Source: CAWBRT01 sp963819175 (GTDB lineage Bacteria > Acidobacteriota > Terriglobia > Terriglobales > Acidobacteriaceae). From it: 64,000 nt of DNA. Below are positions 28,301 to 35,358 of this stretch, one piece after another (positions within the stretch are counted from its first letter, which is position 1; each line of letters begins with the position of its first letter). A program made the translations under genes and the position numbers. The notes under the pieces were generated by a model, which was given only the letters and a program-made list of their open reading frames with translations, did not search any database and was not told the DNA's origin. The stretch is taken from the NCBI GenBank assembly GCA_963819175.1, contig CAWFVJ010000013.1:558001-622000 (forward strand). Reading direction: 5' to 3'.

Positions 28301-30007
28301 AATCGGGGGGTTGGTGACTTGGGCGAAAAGCTGCCGGAAATAATTGAACAAACTCTGCGGACGATCCGACAAGCACGCCAGCGGCGTATCCGTACCCATT
28401 GAACCCACGGGCTCCTGGCCATCCTTCACCATGGGCAACATGATCATCTTCAGGTCTTCATCGCTATAACCAAAGACGCGCTGCCGGCAGAGGATGGTGT
28501 CGTGATCCGTCGCTACGGTGCGCGGAGGCTCCGGCAGGCTGTCGAGAGTGACCTGGTTGTCGCGTAGCCATTCACCGTAAGGCTGACGGCTGGAGAGGCG
28601 GCGCTTGATTTCTTTGTCCGAGACAATACGCCCTTCCACCAGATCAACCAGGAACATTTTGCCAGGCTGAAGCCGCCCTTTCTTCACAATGTCTTGCGGC
28701 TTGATCGGCAGCACGCCGACTTCCGACGCCATTACGACCATACCGCCGCGGGTTATCACGTAGCGCGCGGGGCGCAGGCCATTGCGATCCAGGGTTGCGC
28801 CGATCACGCGACCGTCGGTGAAGGTGAGCGCCGCCGGGCCGTCCCAGGGCTCCATAATGTTCGCGTGGTACTGATAAAAAGCCCGCTTGTCGGGATGCAT
28901 GTGCGGATTGCCCGACCAGGCTTCCGGAACCATCATGGCCATCGCGTGCGGCAGGCTGCGCCCGGCCTGGAACAGCAGTTCGACGGCATTATCGAAATTT
29001 GCCGAGTCGCTGCCGCCCGGCGCAATGATCGGGAATAGCTTCTGCATGTCATCGCCAAAGAGCGGCGAAGCCAGAAGCGACTGGCGGGCGTACATCCAGT
29101 TGACATTGCCTTTTAGGGTGTTGATTTCACCGTTGTGCGCGATGTAGCGGTATGGATGGGCCAACTGCCAGGTTGGAAACGTGTTGGTGGAAAACCGCTG
29201 GTGAACCAGGCATAAAGCGCTGGTGACGAGCGGGTCCGACAATTCCTTGTAGAACTTGCTGATCTGGGGTGCCAGCAGCAGTCCCTTGTAAATGATGGTG
29301 CGGGCCGAGAGCGACGAAACGTAGAAGCTCTGCATCAAGGCGGCGTCGAGGGCGGTGATCTCCGATTCGGTCCGCTTGCGAATGACGTAGAGTTTGCGCT
29401 CCAGCACGTCCTCGTAGCTGCTCCCGTCGCCCGCCGTGGCAGACGATGCGGTGGACTCACCGGGGTCCTCGGCAGCCGTCGCGGTTGCAGTAGATGAAGG
29501 AGCAGCAGCGATGAACACCTGTTCGATATATGGCCGCGAGGCGCGTGCCACCTGACCGATAGCATTCGCGTCGATGGGCGTATCGCGCCAGCCCAGAACC
29601 TCGAAACCCTCCTCCTGGATCACCCGGTTCATGACCTTGCGACAGCGCTCGCGCTGCTCGTCATTACGTGGGAAAAAGACCATGCCCACCCCATAGCAGC
29701 CGGGTTCAGGCAGCGAGAAACGGAGCCTCTCGGCTTCGCGGGCAAAGAACGCATGCGGAATCTGAATGAGGATGCCGGCGCCGTCACCCGTTTCGGGATC
29801 GCACCCGCAAGCCCCCCGGTGCGTGAGATTGATCAGGACCTCAACCCCCTTGAGAACAACGTCGTGAGACTTGTGGCCGTCGATATTCGCCACAAAACCC
29901 AGGCCGCAGGCGTCGTGTTCTTGACTGGGGTGATAGAGCCCCTGTGGGGCAGGCAATCCGTTCGGCATGTACGATGTCGTCACTTCATCTCCGGATAATA
30001 GCGGCAT
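25322..30007 (-). CDS. gltB: glutamate synthase large subunit
   Basis: A 1561-residue GOGAT large subunit converting glutamine plus 2-oxoglutarate to two glutamates. A short propeptide precedes the N-terminal nucleophile Cys in HPSQEHDACGLGFVANIDG, followed by the class II glutaminase domain. The central domain and FMN-binding (alpha/beta)8 domain (VSGDNGGTGASPLSSIKHAG class motif, here ISGDNGGTGASPLSS) follow, with the 3Fe-4S cysteines in CVMMRKCHLNTCPVGIATQD. A C-terminal glutamate-synthase beta-helix domain (GLSGGKLIVYPPRSS) closes it. It is co-transcribed with gltD and divergent from a LysR gene. Confidence 0.96.
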   Translation of the reverse strand: MPLLSGDEVTTSYMPNGLPAPQGLYHPSQEHDACGLGFVANIDGHKSHDVVLKGVEVLINLTHRGACGCDPETGDGAGILIQIPHAFFAREAERLRFSLPEPGCYGVGMVFFPRNDEQRERCRKVMNRVIQEEGFEVLGWRDTPIDANAIGQVARASRPYIEQVFIAAAPSSTATATAAEDPGESTASSATAGDGSSYEDVLERKLYVIRKRTESEITALDAALMQSFYVSSLSARTIIYKGLLLAPQISKFYKELSDPLVTSALCLVHQRFSTNTFPTWQLAHPYRYIAHNGEINTLKGNVNWMYARQSLLASPLFGDDMQKLFPIIAPGGSDSANFDNAVELLFQAGRSLPHAMAMMVPEAWSGNPHMHPDKRAFYQYHANIMEPWDGPAALTFTDGRVIGATLDRNGLRPARYVITRGGMVVMASEVGVLPIKPQDIVKKGRLQPGKMFLVDLVEGRIVSDKEIKRRLSSRQPYGEWLRDNQVTLDSLPEPPRTVATDHDTILCRQRVFGYSDEDLKMIMLPMVKDGQEPVGSMGTDTPLACLSDRPQSLFNYFRQLFAQVTNPPIDAIREDMVMSLISFIGCESNILEETPKQCHTLALPHPILTNRDLEKLRRLSQGDLLATTLPTLFPVHRGEEGLRNSLDGLCRRATLAIKSGYSLIVLSDRGTDEEYAPIPSLLALTAVHNHLIREKLRTQVALIIESGEPREVMHFALLIGYGASAVNPYLVIETLEDLELRRDLPEGMNADTALHNYIKAIDKGLLKTGSKMGISTLQSYRGAQVFEAIGLNRGLIAKYFTGTASRIEGVGLEVLAREAQMKHEHAFRPVGSFEPELRVGGSYQYRVDGEHHILNPLTISKLQHAVREGNPKTFKEYTDLVDDQSRQLCTLRGLIGIRKSEDPAPLEEVEPASEIVKRFTTGAMSFGSISKEAHETLAVAMNRIGGKSNTGEGGEEEGRFRPDANGDCRRSAIKQVASGRFGVTVHYLVNADELQIKMAQGAKPGEGGQLPGHKVNDEIARVRHSIPGVGLISPPPHHDIYSIEDLAQLIYDLKNANPRARISVKLVAEVGVGTVAAGVAKAHADVVLISGDNGGTGASPLSSIKHAGIPWELGLAETQQVLVMNDLRGRIRVQTDGKLQTGRDVVIAALLGAEEYGFATAPLITMGCVMMRKCHLNTCPVGIATQDPKLRAKFRGQPENVINFFFFVAGQVREYMAQLGFRTVDEMVGRVDMLEMKPAMAHWKARGLDFSNIFYDPPKKSNVARRRVQAQDHGLEKALDHKLIECVQPALETLTPIQVKLPIRNVDRTVGAMLSGEIARRYGSKGLPDDTISCEFTGSAGQSFGAFLAKGVTLTLEGDANDYVGKGLSGGKLIVYPPRSSTFAPEQNIVIGNVALYGATSGEAYFNGVAGERFAVRNSGALAVVEGVGDHGCEYMTNGQVFVLGKCGRNFAAGMSGGLAYVFDEDGDFEQERCNLAGVDLEGVIDERDIELLRNAIDRHLIATESPRAQWILEHWADTLPQFIKVFPHEYKRVLGVPRLERMQKLQSTVVYSDEKQVKHG

Positions 30008-30326
30008 TCAGGGGGCGGCAGACAGGCCGCCAAGGAAAAAACCGCAGGCGTCGCTGGACACAAGTCCCTGTATATTAAGCAGTTTATTATCGTTCGCGAT
30101 ACCATGGGAAGTACAATCAAGATTTTCGATAGCACCGATTAAGAAATTTAGGCATGGCCTTAACTGTGCTTTTACCGAATTGTGAGCTACTCGCCAGTGG
30201 TGACAATCAAAACCAGGTCCTCACAAACGGCCCAGTGCGTGTATTCTCTTGAGAGTAGGTTCAACTTGCCTGATCGTTGGTGGTGAATTCTGCCGCCCCG
30301 CTGTTTCCAGGAGAGCGAGGATAGCC
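30008..30326. promoter_or_regulatory. divergent gltB / LysR promoter region
   Basis: A 319 bp region between the gltB ATG and the LysR GTG. It contains a GC-rich dyad close to gltB (GCGGC 30015-30019 / GCCGC 30026-30030) and an AT-rich middle (30070-30170) suited to promoters. I could not define -35/-10 boxes with confidence. The geometry is the usual one for a LysR protein controlling its divergent neighbour. Confidence 0.4.
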
Positions 30327-31226
30327 GTGGATTTCGATCAGCTTATCACGTTCGTCGAAGTCGCCAAGCTGGGTAGTTTTTCGCGCGCCGGCCAAAAAGT
30401 GTTTCGCACGCAGTCGGCCGTCAGCGCCCAAATCAGGCAGCTCGAACAGGAGTATGGCGAGAAGATTCTTGACCGCCGCGCCAAAACCGTACGCTTGACT
30501 CCAGGCGGTGAAGTCTTGTTCGAGTATGCGCAGCGCTTGTTGATGCTGCGCGACGAGTCGATCCGTGCCGTTGCCGACCAGGGCAATTCGCCTCGCGGAG
30601 TCCTGGCCGTTGGAGCTAATGAGGCCACCTGCCTGTACGTGCTTCCGGATATGTTTGCCGAATACTGCAGGCAGTATCCCGAGGTTCAGATCAGCGTCTA
30701 TCGCAATTTCAGCCGCAAAATTCTGGAGAGGGTTGAGGACGGGGCAGTCGATCTGGGCATTGTGAGCCTGCCAGTAAAGTCTCATAGCATCAAGGTGCAT
30801 TCCATCTTCCGCGACCAGTTGATGGTCATGGTCAGTTCACGGAATCCGCTCGCCAAGCAAAAATCCGTCACCGTGGAAGAAGTGGCGAAACAGCCGCTGA
30901 TATTTCCCAAGACGGGGTACACGCGGCAGGCACTGGACAAGCTCTTCCGCCCTTATCGAGCGGACTTGCAGATCAAGATGGAATTGCCCAGCGTGGGCAT
31001 GATTAAGCGATTCGTGGTCGCCGGCATCGGCGTGTCTCTCATCAGCGCCAGCTTCGCTAACGACGAGGTGCGCTCCGGAGAGGCCAAGCTGCTCCCCTTG
31101 AAGGACAACGTTTTGTGGCGCTCACTCGGCCTGATCTATCGCTCCGACCGCACCTTGCCGCGCTCTGCTCAGGCCTTCATTGAACTCACAAGCCGCTTCG
31201 CCAAGAAGGGCGCACCCGCGGAGTAA
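30327..31226 (+). CDS. LysR-family transcriptional regulator divergent from gltBD
   Basis: A 299-residue LysR protein. The N-terminal winged helix (LITFVEVAKLGSFSRAGQKV, then FRTQSAVSAQIRQLEQEYGE) is followed by the effector domain (GVLAVGANEATCLYVLPDMF, DLGIVSLPV). It starts at GTG 30327 after GAGCGAGG. Its position opposite gltB parallels Bacillus GltC, which activates gltAB, so control of glutamate synthase is a reasonable inference. Sequence alone gives no effector. It ends 32 bp before the convergent anti-sigma gene. Confidence 0.85.
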   Translation: MDFDQLITFVEVAKLGSFSRAGQKVFRTQSAVSAQIRQLEQEYGEKILDRRAKTVRLTPGGEVLFEYAQRLLMLRDESIRAVADQGNSPRGVLAVGANEATCLYVLPDMFAEYCRQYPEVQISVYRNFSRKILERVEDGAVDLGIVSLPVKSHSIKVHSIFRDQLMVMVSSRNPLAKQKSVTVEEVAKQPLIFPKTGYTRQALDKLFRPYRADLQIKMELPSVGMIKRFVVAGIGVSLISASFANDEVRSGEAKLLPLKDNVLWRSLGLIYRSDRTLPRSAQAFIELTSRFAKKGAPAE

Positions 31227-31257
31227 AGCACGCGGGCTTTGGTCACGGACGTTCGCT

Positions 31258-32017
31258 CTACTCTGCGCGCTTCAGCAGATCGCTCAGCGCAGCCACGTCT
31301 GCCGGGCTGGCATCACTGATTACGAAGTACCTGAGCCCGTTCTGCGACCAGGTTTGTATCGTGAAGTCCAGCTTGTGCTCAACCAGATTTGCCGAACTCA
31401 GGTGCGTTGTCAGCGACCTCTCGGGAAAAGATGAACACCGAGAGCTGATGCTTGCGCACTTGAAACAACAGTTGCGCTCCTGGGCTCTGCTCGAAATAGG
31501 CTACGCGGCCGCCCACAAGCCGGAACGGAGAATCTGGCAGCAGCTCAGGCAAATTGAAGGTAAAGGGCAGCTTGCCCGCGAACCATGGCTTAACCGTATG
31601 CCGGTCCGTGGAAACCACATCGACGGGATTCGCGCTCGCCAGTGTCGCCACGTGCAGATCGGCAAGCTCGCCCAGTTGCCGCTCGCGCTGCACATGCCCT
31701 CCCCAGAAAACCCCGAGGCTGATTGCAGCCACCAGGACTGCCATCGCCGCTCCCAGACGCCAACCGAGTCTCGGGCCCCAAAGCCGGGGCTTGCTTTGCT
31801 TGGCCACTTGCTGCGCGATCTTCAGCCTGAACTCCGGAGCTGGCGCGAATCGCTTGCCCGCCGTGTGGGTCATCCCCTTCAAGCGCAGCCGTCCGAGCGC
31901 GTCGGCGGCACACGACTGGCACTGCCGCAGATGCGCCTCCACCTCGACAGCGTCATCGCCGAGCAGTTCGGAGTCGACGTATTGCTCAAGTTTCGCGTGC
32001 CATAGCTCACAACTCAT
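31258..32017 (-). CDS. zinc-finger anti-sigma factor, frameshifted
   Basis: Membrane-bound anti-sigma factor of about 252 residues when read across a break near 31401. It starts MSCELWHAKLEQYVDSELLG and contains the zinc motif VEAHLRQCQSCAADAL (HX3CX2C), which holds the sigma factor. One membrane helix (LGAAMAVLVAAISLGVFWGG) separates it from a periplasmic domain. The frame stops just after VADNAPEFGKSG, while the next frame continues SSANLVEHKLDFTIQTW to a stop at 31258; one extra C near 31401 restores it. ATG 32017 overlaps the sigma gene stop, so the pair is translationally coupled. Confidence 0.8.
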
Positions 32018-32541
32018 TGCGAAGCTCCTCGGACCTTCGTCGTCAGCAGATCCCGCAGCGCTTTCCGCGCGCGCGAAACGCGCGACATGACAGTGCCGAT
32101 CGGAATGCCCAGCGTTTCCGCGATCTCCTGGTAGCTCATCTCCTCCACGTCGCACAAAAGAACGACTTCCCGGTAGTGCACCGCCAGTTGTTCCAGCGCG
32201 CTCTGCAAAAGTTCATGATCGACGCGGGCGAGCAGCGCTGATTCCGGCGTCTCCAGAACCGGGGGCAACGCATCGTCTGCCTCCTCCAGCGGCGTGATCG
32301 CTTTCAATCCCGTGCGTGAGGTCAGAAAGGTGTTGCGCAAAATGCGGAACATCCAGGCGCGGAAGTTGGTCCCCTGCTGAAACGATTGGAACCCTTTCAG
32401 CGCCTTCATGTACGTCTCCTGCACCAGGTCTTCCGCCTCGGCGCGGTTCTGCGTCAGCCAGTGCGCAAAGTTGTAAAGCGAAGCGAACAGCGGCATCGCC
32501 AGTTCTTCGAATGTCCCGGATTGGCTTCGCTCGTTTTGCAT
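32014..32541 (-). CDS. ECF-type RNA polymerase sigma factor
   Basis: A 175-residue extracytoplasmic-function sigma factor. Region 2 is visible as NRAEAEDLVQETYMKALKGF and TNFRAWMFRILRNTFL, and region 4 as YREVVLLCDVEEMSYQEIAE with the helix-turn-helix GIPIGTVMSRVSRARKAL. I start at ATG 32541 (MQNERSQSGTF); a longer frame reaches 32589. Its gene overlaps the anti-sigma gene by 4 bp, the classic ECF/anti-sigma arrangement. It is divergent from the Tat phosphoesterase gene, a possible target, though no ECF promoter was identified. Confidence 0.9.
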   Translation of the reverse strand: MQNERSQSGTFEELAMPLFASLYNFAHWLTQNRAEAEDLVQETYMKALKGFQSFQQGTNFRAWMFRILRNTFLTSRTGLKAITPLEEADDALPPVLETPESALLARVDHELLQSALEQLAVHYREVVLLCDVEEMSYQEIAETLGIPIGTVMSRVSRARKALRDLLTTKVRGASQ

Positions 32542-32763
32542 CCGGCTATAAGGGTAACTCGAAATCCGGCAAATTATTCCCGCACGCATGCAGAACTGCT
32601 GGGCTCCGGGCCGAATGCCGCTTCCAGTCCAGCAATTCAGCCGGAACCGGCGGTTAATTTTTTCTCGATGGGCTGGAATAAATCACAGCCGCGCCCGTTT
32701 TCCACTACGCAGCGCAGGGAGCGCCCACCAGCGCCGTCCCGCCAAGCTGCAAGGAGGACTGCA

Positions 32764-33762
32764 ATGGGTGACTCGATCGATCGCCGCAAATTTTTGCGCA
32801 TCGCCGGCATGTCGATGGGCATTGGAACTCTCTACAAGGTTGCGCCGCTGCTGGGCGCCGGTAGAGAGGCCCATGAGCTGGGAGTGAGTCTGAAGGAGTC
32901 GAATGGAGAAGCCCTTTCGCCCTTCACGTTCGTTCAGCTCAGCGACGCACACGTCGGGTTTAGCGGCCCACCCGACCCGCTCGGCACCAAGGCGTTTGAA
33001 CAGGCGGTGGCCATGGTAAACGCGTTGCCACAACGCCCTGACCTGGTGCTCTTCACCGGCGATCTCACGCATGACAGCGAAGACAAGGATGTGCGCGCCA
33101 AACGCATGCGCCAGTTCCAGCAGATCGCGGCGCAAATAAAGGTTCCTAAGCTGGTATGTGTCCCCGGTGAGCACGATGCGGGGCTCGACGGTGGTCAGTT
33201 GTTCCGCGAGTCGTTCGGTCCAACGAACTACTCGTTTGATCATCGCGGTGTTCACTTCGTGGCTCTTGATAATGTTTCGCGCGCCAAACCGGAGCTTGGC
33301 GCGGAGCAACTGGCATGGCTCAAAAAAGACCTGGTCAGGTTCCCCAAGACCGCGCCGATTGTGGTGTTCACGCATCGTCCGCTCTTCGACCTTAAACCCG
33401 AATGGGAGTGGTTCACGAGCGATGGCGACGAAGCCATGAACACGCTCGCCCCCTACCGGAACGTGACGGTGCTGTACGGACATATTCATCGCGACGATGA
33501 ACACGTCATCGCCGGCACGCATCATTACGCGGCACGCTCGCTGATCTTCGGCTTCCCTGACCCGGAGAAAGTCGCGGACAAGAAGCCGATGCCGTTTGAC
33601 AAGGACCACCCGTTCAAGCATCTCGGCATTCGCATCGTGAGCCAAAACGTGAAGAAACCGCCCCAGGGTTCATCGCTCTCGGTTGAGGATGTTGAACTCA
33701 GCCTGCGCGAGTACTCGGGCATCAACGGAATTCAGCAGATTCTGAAGCCGGTTTCGCTGTAA
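32764..33762 (+). CDS. Tat-exported metallophosphoesterase
   Basis: A 332-residue calcineurin-like phosphoesterase with an N-terminal twin-arginine signal (DRRKFLRIAGMSMGIG). Metal ligands are seen in QLSDAHVGF (DxH), VLFTGDLTHD (GDxxH-like), VCVPGEHDAG (GNHD variant with Glu for Asn), IVVFTHRP and LYGHIHRDDEH (GHxH). It would hydrolyse a phosphate ester in the periplasm; substrate unknown. AAGGAGG precedes ATG 32764. It leads a three-gene unit with a CuA-type cupredoxin and a cytochrome c, so a role alongside an extracytoplasmic electron or metal process is possible. Confidence 0.85.
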   Translation: MGDSIDRRKFLRIAGMSMGIGTLYKVAPLLGAGREAHELGVSLKESNGEALSPFTFVQLSDAHVGFSGPPDPLGTKAFEQAVAMVNALPQRPDLVLFTGDLTHDSEDKDVRAKRMRQFQQIAAQIKVPKLVCVPGEHDAGLDGGQLFRESFGPTNYSFDHRGVHFVALDNVSRAKPELGAEQLAWLKKDLVRFPKTAPIVVFTHRPLFDLKPEWEWFTSDGDEAMNTLAPYRNVTVLYGHIHRDDEHVIAGTHHYAARSLIFGFPDPEKVADKKPMPFDKDHPFKHLGIRIVSQNVKKPPQGSSLSVEDVELSLREYSGINGIQQILKPVSL

Positions 33763-33817
33763 GAGGCTGCGAAAAACTGCCCCGCAACAGATAGGTACTG
33801 GCCCGAAGGAGAGTCTC

Positions 33818-34180
33818 ATGAAGAATAGAACTCGTCTCGTGTTTGCGCTCGCGCTGGCTTGCGTGGCCATTTTGAGCGCGCCTTTCAACACGCAAGCGCA
33901 AGGCACGCCGCGCGTCATCGAAATCACCGCTAAGCGCTTCGAATTCACTCCAAACGTAATCACCCTCAAACGCGGCGAGCCGGTCATCCTGCGGGTGAGG
34001 AGCGCCGACGTCACTCACGGATTTTTCTCGCGGCAGCTCAAGATCGACGAGTTGCTTGTGCCGGGCAAACCCGTGGATGTGAAACTCACCCCCCAAACCG
34101 CCGGCACGTTCACCGTGATCTGCGATCACTTCTGCGGCTCCGGACACGCCAACATGAAGATGTCCATCGTCGTGGAATGA
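33818..34180 (+). CDS. free-standing CuA-type cupredoxin, exported
   Basis: A 120-residue periplasmic protein: signal peptide (LVFALALACVAILSAPFNTQA) followed by one cupredoxin domain related to cytochrome oxidase subunit II. The complete CuA ligand set is present: DVTHGFFS supplies the first His, and CDHFCGSGHANM gives Cys-X3-Cys-X3-His-X2-Met. The residue normally Glu between the cysteines is His here. Unlike subunit II it has no membrane anchor pair. It sits 1 bp before a cytochrome c lipoprotein gene, so the pair could move electrons or copper in the periplasm. No oxidase subunit I is nearby. Confidence 0.82.
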   Translation: MKNRTRLVFALALACVAILSAPFNTQAQGTPRVIEITAKRFEFTPNVITLKRGEPVILRVRSADVTHGFFSRQLKIDELLVPGKPVDVKLTPQTAGTFTVICDHFCGSGHANMKMSIVVE

Positions 34181-34181
34181 T

Positions 34182-34736
34182 ATGGACCAGGGGAACAATC
34201 CGCGCCCTTCCAGTGCCCCCGGTGCGCGCCGCAGTTGCGCACGCCGCGGCAGATCCTGGCCAAGTTCCGCAGCGTGGGCTATGGCTGCGGCAAGCCTCGT
34301 GCTGCTTTTGAGCAGCTGCCAGGTCAGGAGTCCCGGCAATTTCGAAAGCTCGCTGGCAGCGCGCGTGAAGCACTCGATCACAGTCGGCGGCAAGGCGACG
34401 CGCAATCCACTCCCGGCCACGGAGGAAAACATCCGCGCCGGCCAGAAAAACTTTGCCGTCTACTGTATGGTGTGCCACGGACTCGACGGACAGGCCACGG
34501 GTGTTCCCTTTGCTCAAAGCATGTATCCGCCCGTCCCGTCGCTGAACTCGCGCGACGTGCAGGAGTACACGGACGGACAACTGAAATGGGTGATCGAAAA
34601 CGGCGTCGGGCCTTCGGGCATGCCTGCTTCCAAGGGGATATTGAACGATGATGAAATCTGGAGCATCGTGAACTATATCCGTCACCTGCCCGCGAAGGGA
34701 AGCCTCGGTGAGCCTGCGGTGTACAACCCGCAATAA
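34182..34736 (+). CDS. monohaem cytochrome c lipoprotein
   Basis: A 184-residue class I c-type cytochrome. The N terminus is basic then hydrophobic (AAASLVLLLSSC), a lipobox-like export signal with Cys likely lipidated. One haem site CMVCH follows an amphipathic segment, with a C-terminal methionine region (GVGPSGMPASKGILNDDEI) giving the axial Met and the family motif IWSIVNYIRHL. It starts 1 bp after the CuA cupredoxin stop and is almost certainly co-translated. It probably exchanges electrons with the cupredoxin. Confidence 0.87.
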   Translation: MDQGNNPRPSSAPGARRSCARRGRSWPSSAAWAMAAASLVLLLSSCQVRSPGNFESSLAARVKHSITVGGKATRNPLPATEENIRAGQKNFAVYCMVCHGLDGQATGVPFAQSMYPPVPSLNSRDVQEYTDGQLKWVIENGVGPSGMPASKGILNDDEIWSIVNYIRHLPAKGSLGEPAVYNPQ

Positions 34737-34755
34737 AATAAATAGATGGCATCAG

Positions 34756-35160
34756 CTACTCTTTGGGTTCCAGCTTCAGAGACGCAGAGTTGATGCAATA
34801 GCGTAACCCGGTTGGCTGCGGTCCATCCTCAAAAACATGCCCCAGGTGCGATCCGCAATGCGAGCAGGTCACCTCGACGCGGCGCATGCCGAAAGCGTTG
34901 TCCGCGTGATTGTCCACGCGTTCCGGGGCCGCCGGCTCATAGAAGCTGGGCCAGCCGCTTCCGGAATCGTATTTGGTATCCGAGCTGAATAGTTCCTCGC
35001 CGCAAGCTGCACAGCGGTAAACGCCCCTTTCCTTGCTGTGCGCGTATTCGCCGGTGAACGCGCGTTCCGTACCCTTCTCGCGCAAGATGTGGTACTGCTC
35101 AGGCGTAAGCTGGCGGCGCCATTCGTCTTCGCTCTTGTGCAACTTATCTTTCGTTTCCAT
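34756..35160 (-). CDS. msrB: peptide-methionine (R)-S-oxide reductase
   Basis: A 134-residue MsrB that reduces methionine-R-sulfoxide using thioredoxin. The zinc-site cysteines are CAAC and CSHC, the substrate loop is YDSGSGWPSFYEP, and the catalytic Cys is in GLRYCINSASL. It is a single-domain form without MsrA. It lies downstream of the dsr locus hairpin and is convergent with the cytochrome gene, so it is a separate unit. Confidence 0.95.
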   Translation of the reverse strand: METKDKLHKSEDEWRRQLTPEQYHILREKGTERAFTGEYAHSKERGVYRCAACGEELFSSDTKYDSGSGWPSFYEPAAPERVDNHADNAFGMRRVEVTCSHCGSHLGHVFEDGPQPTGLRYCINSASLKLEPKE

Positions 35161-35270
35161 GGGTTTCCATGCCCACCTTCCAAGAGATTAGATTTCGTCA
35201 GGTGCGCCTGGGGTGCATCCATTTTTGCTCAAGGCTTCCGAGGCTTGCTGGCACGACCGCCAAAAGCAAC

Positions 35271-35297
35271 GCGCGAGTGAAGACCTCTCACTCGCGC
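35271..35297 (-). terminator. strong hairpin ending the dsr locus
   Basis: Perfect 10 bp stem GCGCGAGTGA (35271-35280) / TCACTCGCGC (35288-35297) with a 7-base loop. On the minus strand it follows the last dsr gene by about 60 bp and is trailed by GTTGCTTTTGG. It is well placed to end the dsr transcript before msrB. Confidence 0.7.
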
Positions 35298-35358
35298 TAA
35301 TTTGCTGCTTGCCGGGCTGGCCCTTCCTGATTTTCCGGCCTGTTCAGTACCTGTTAAT

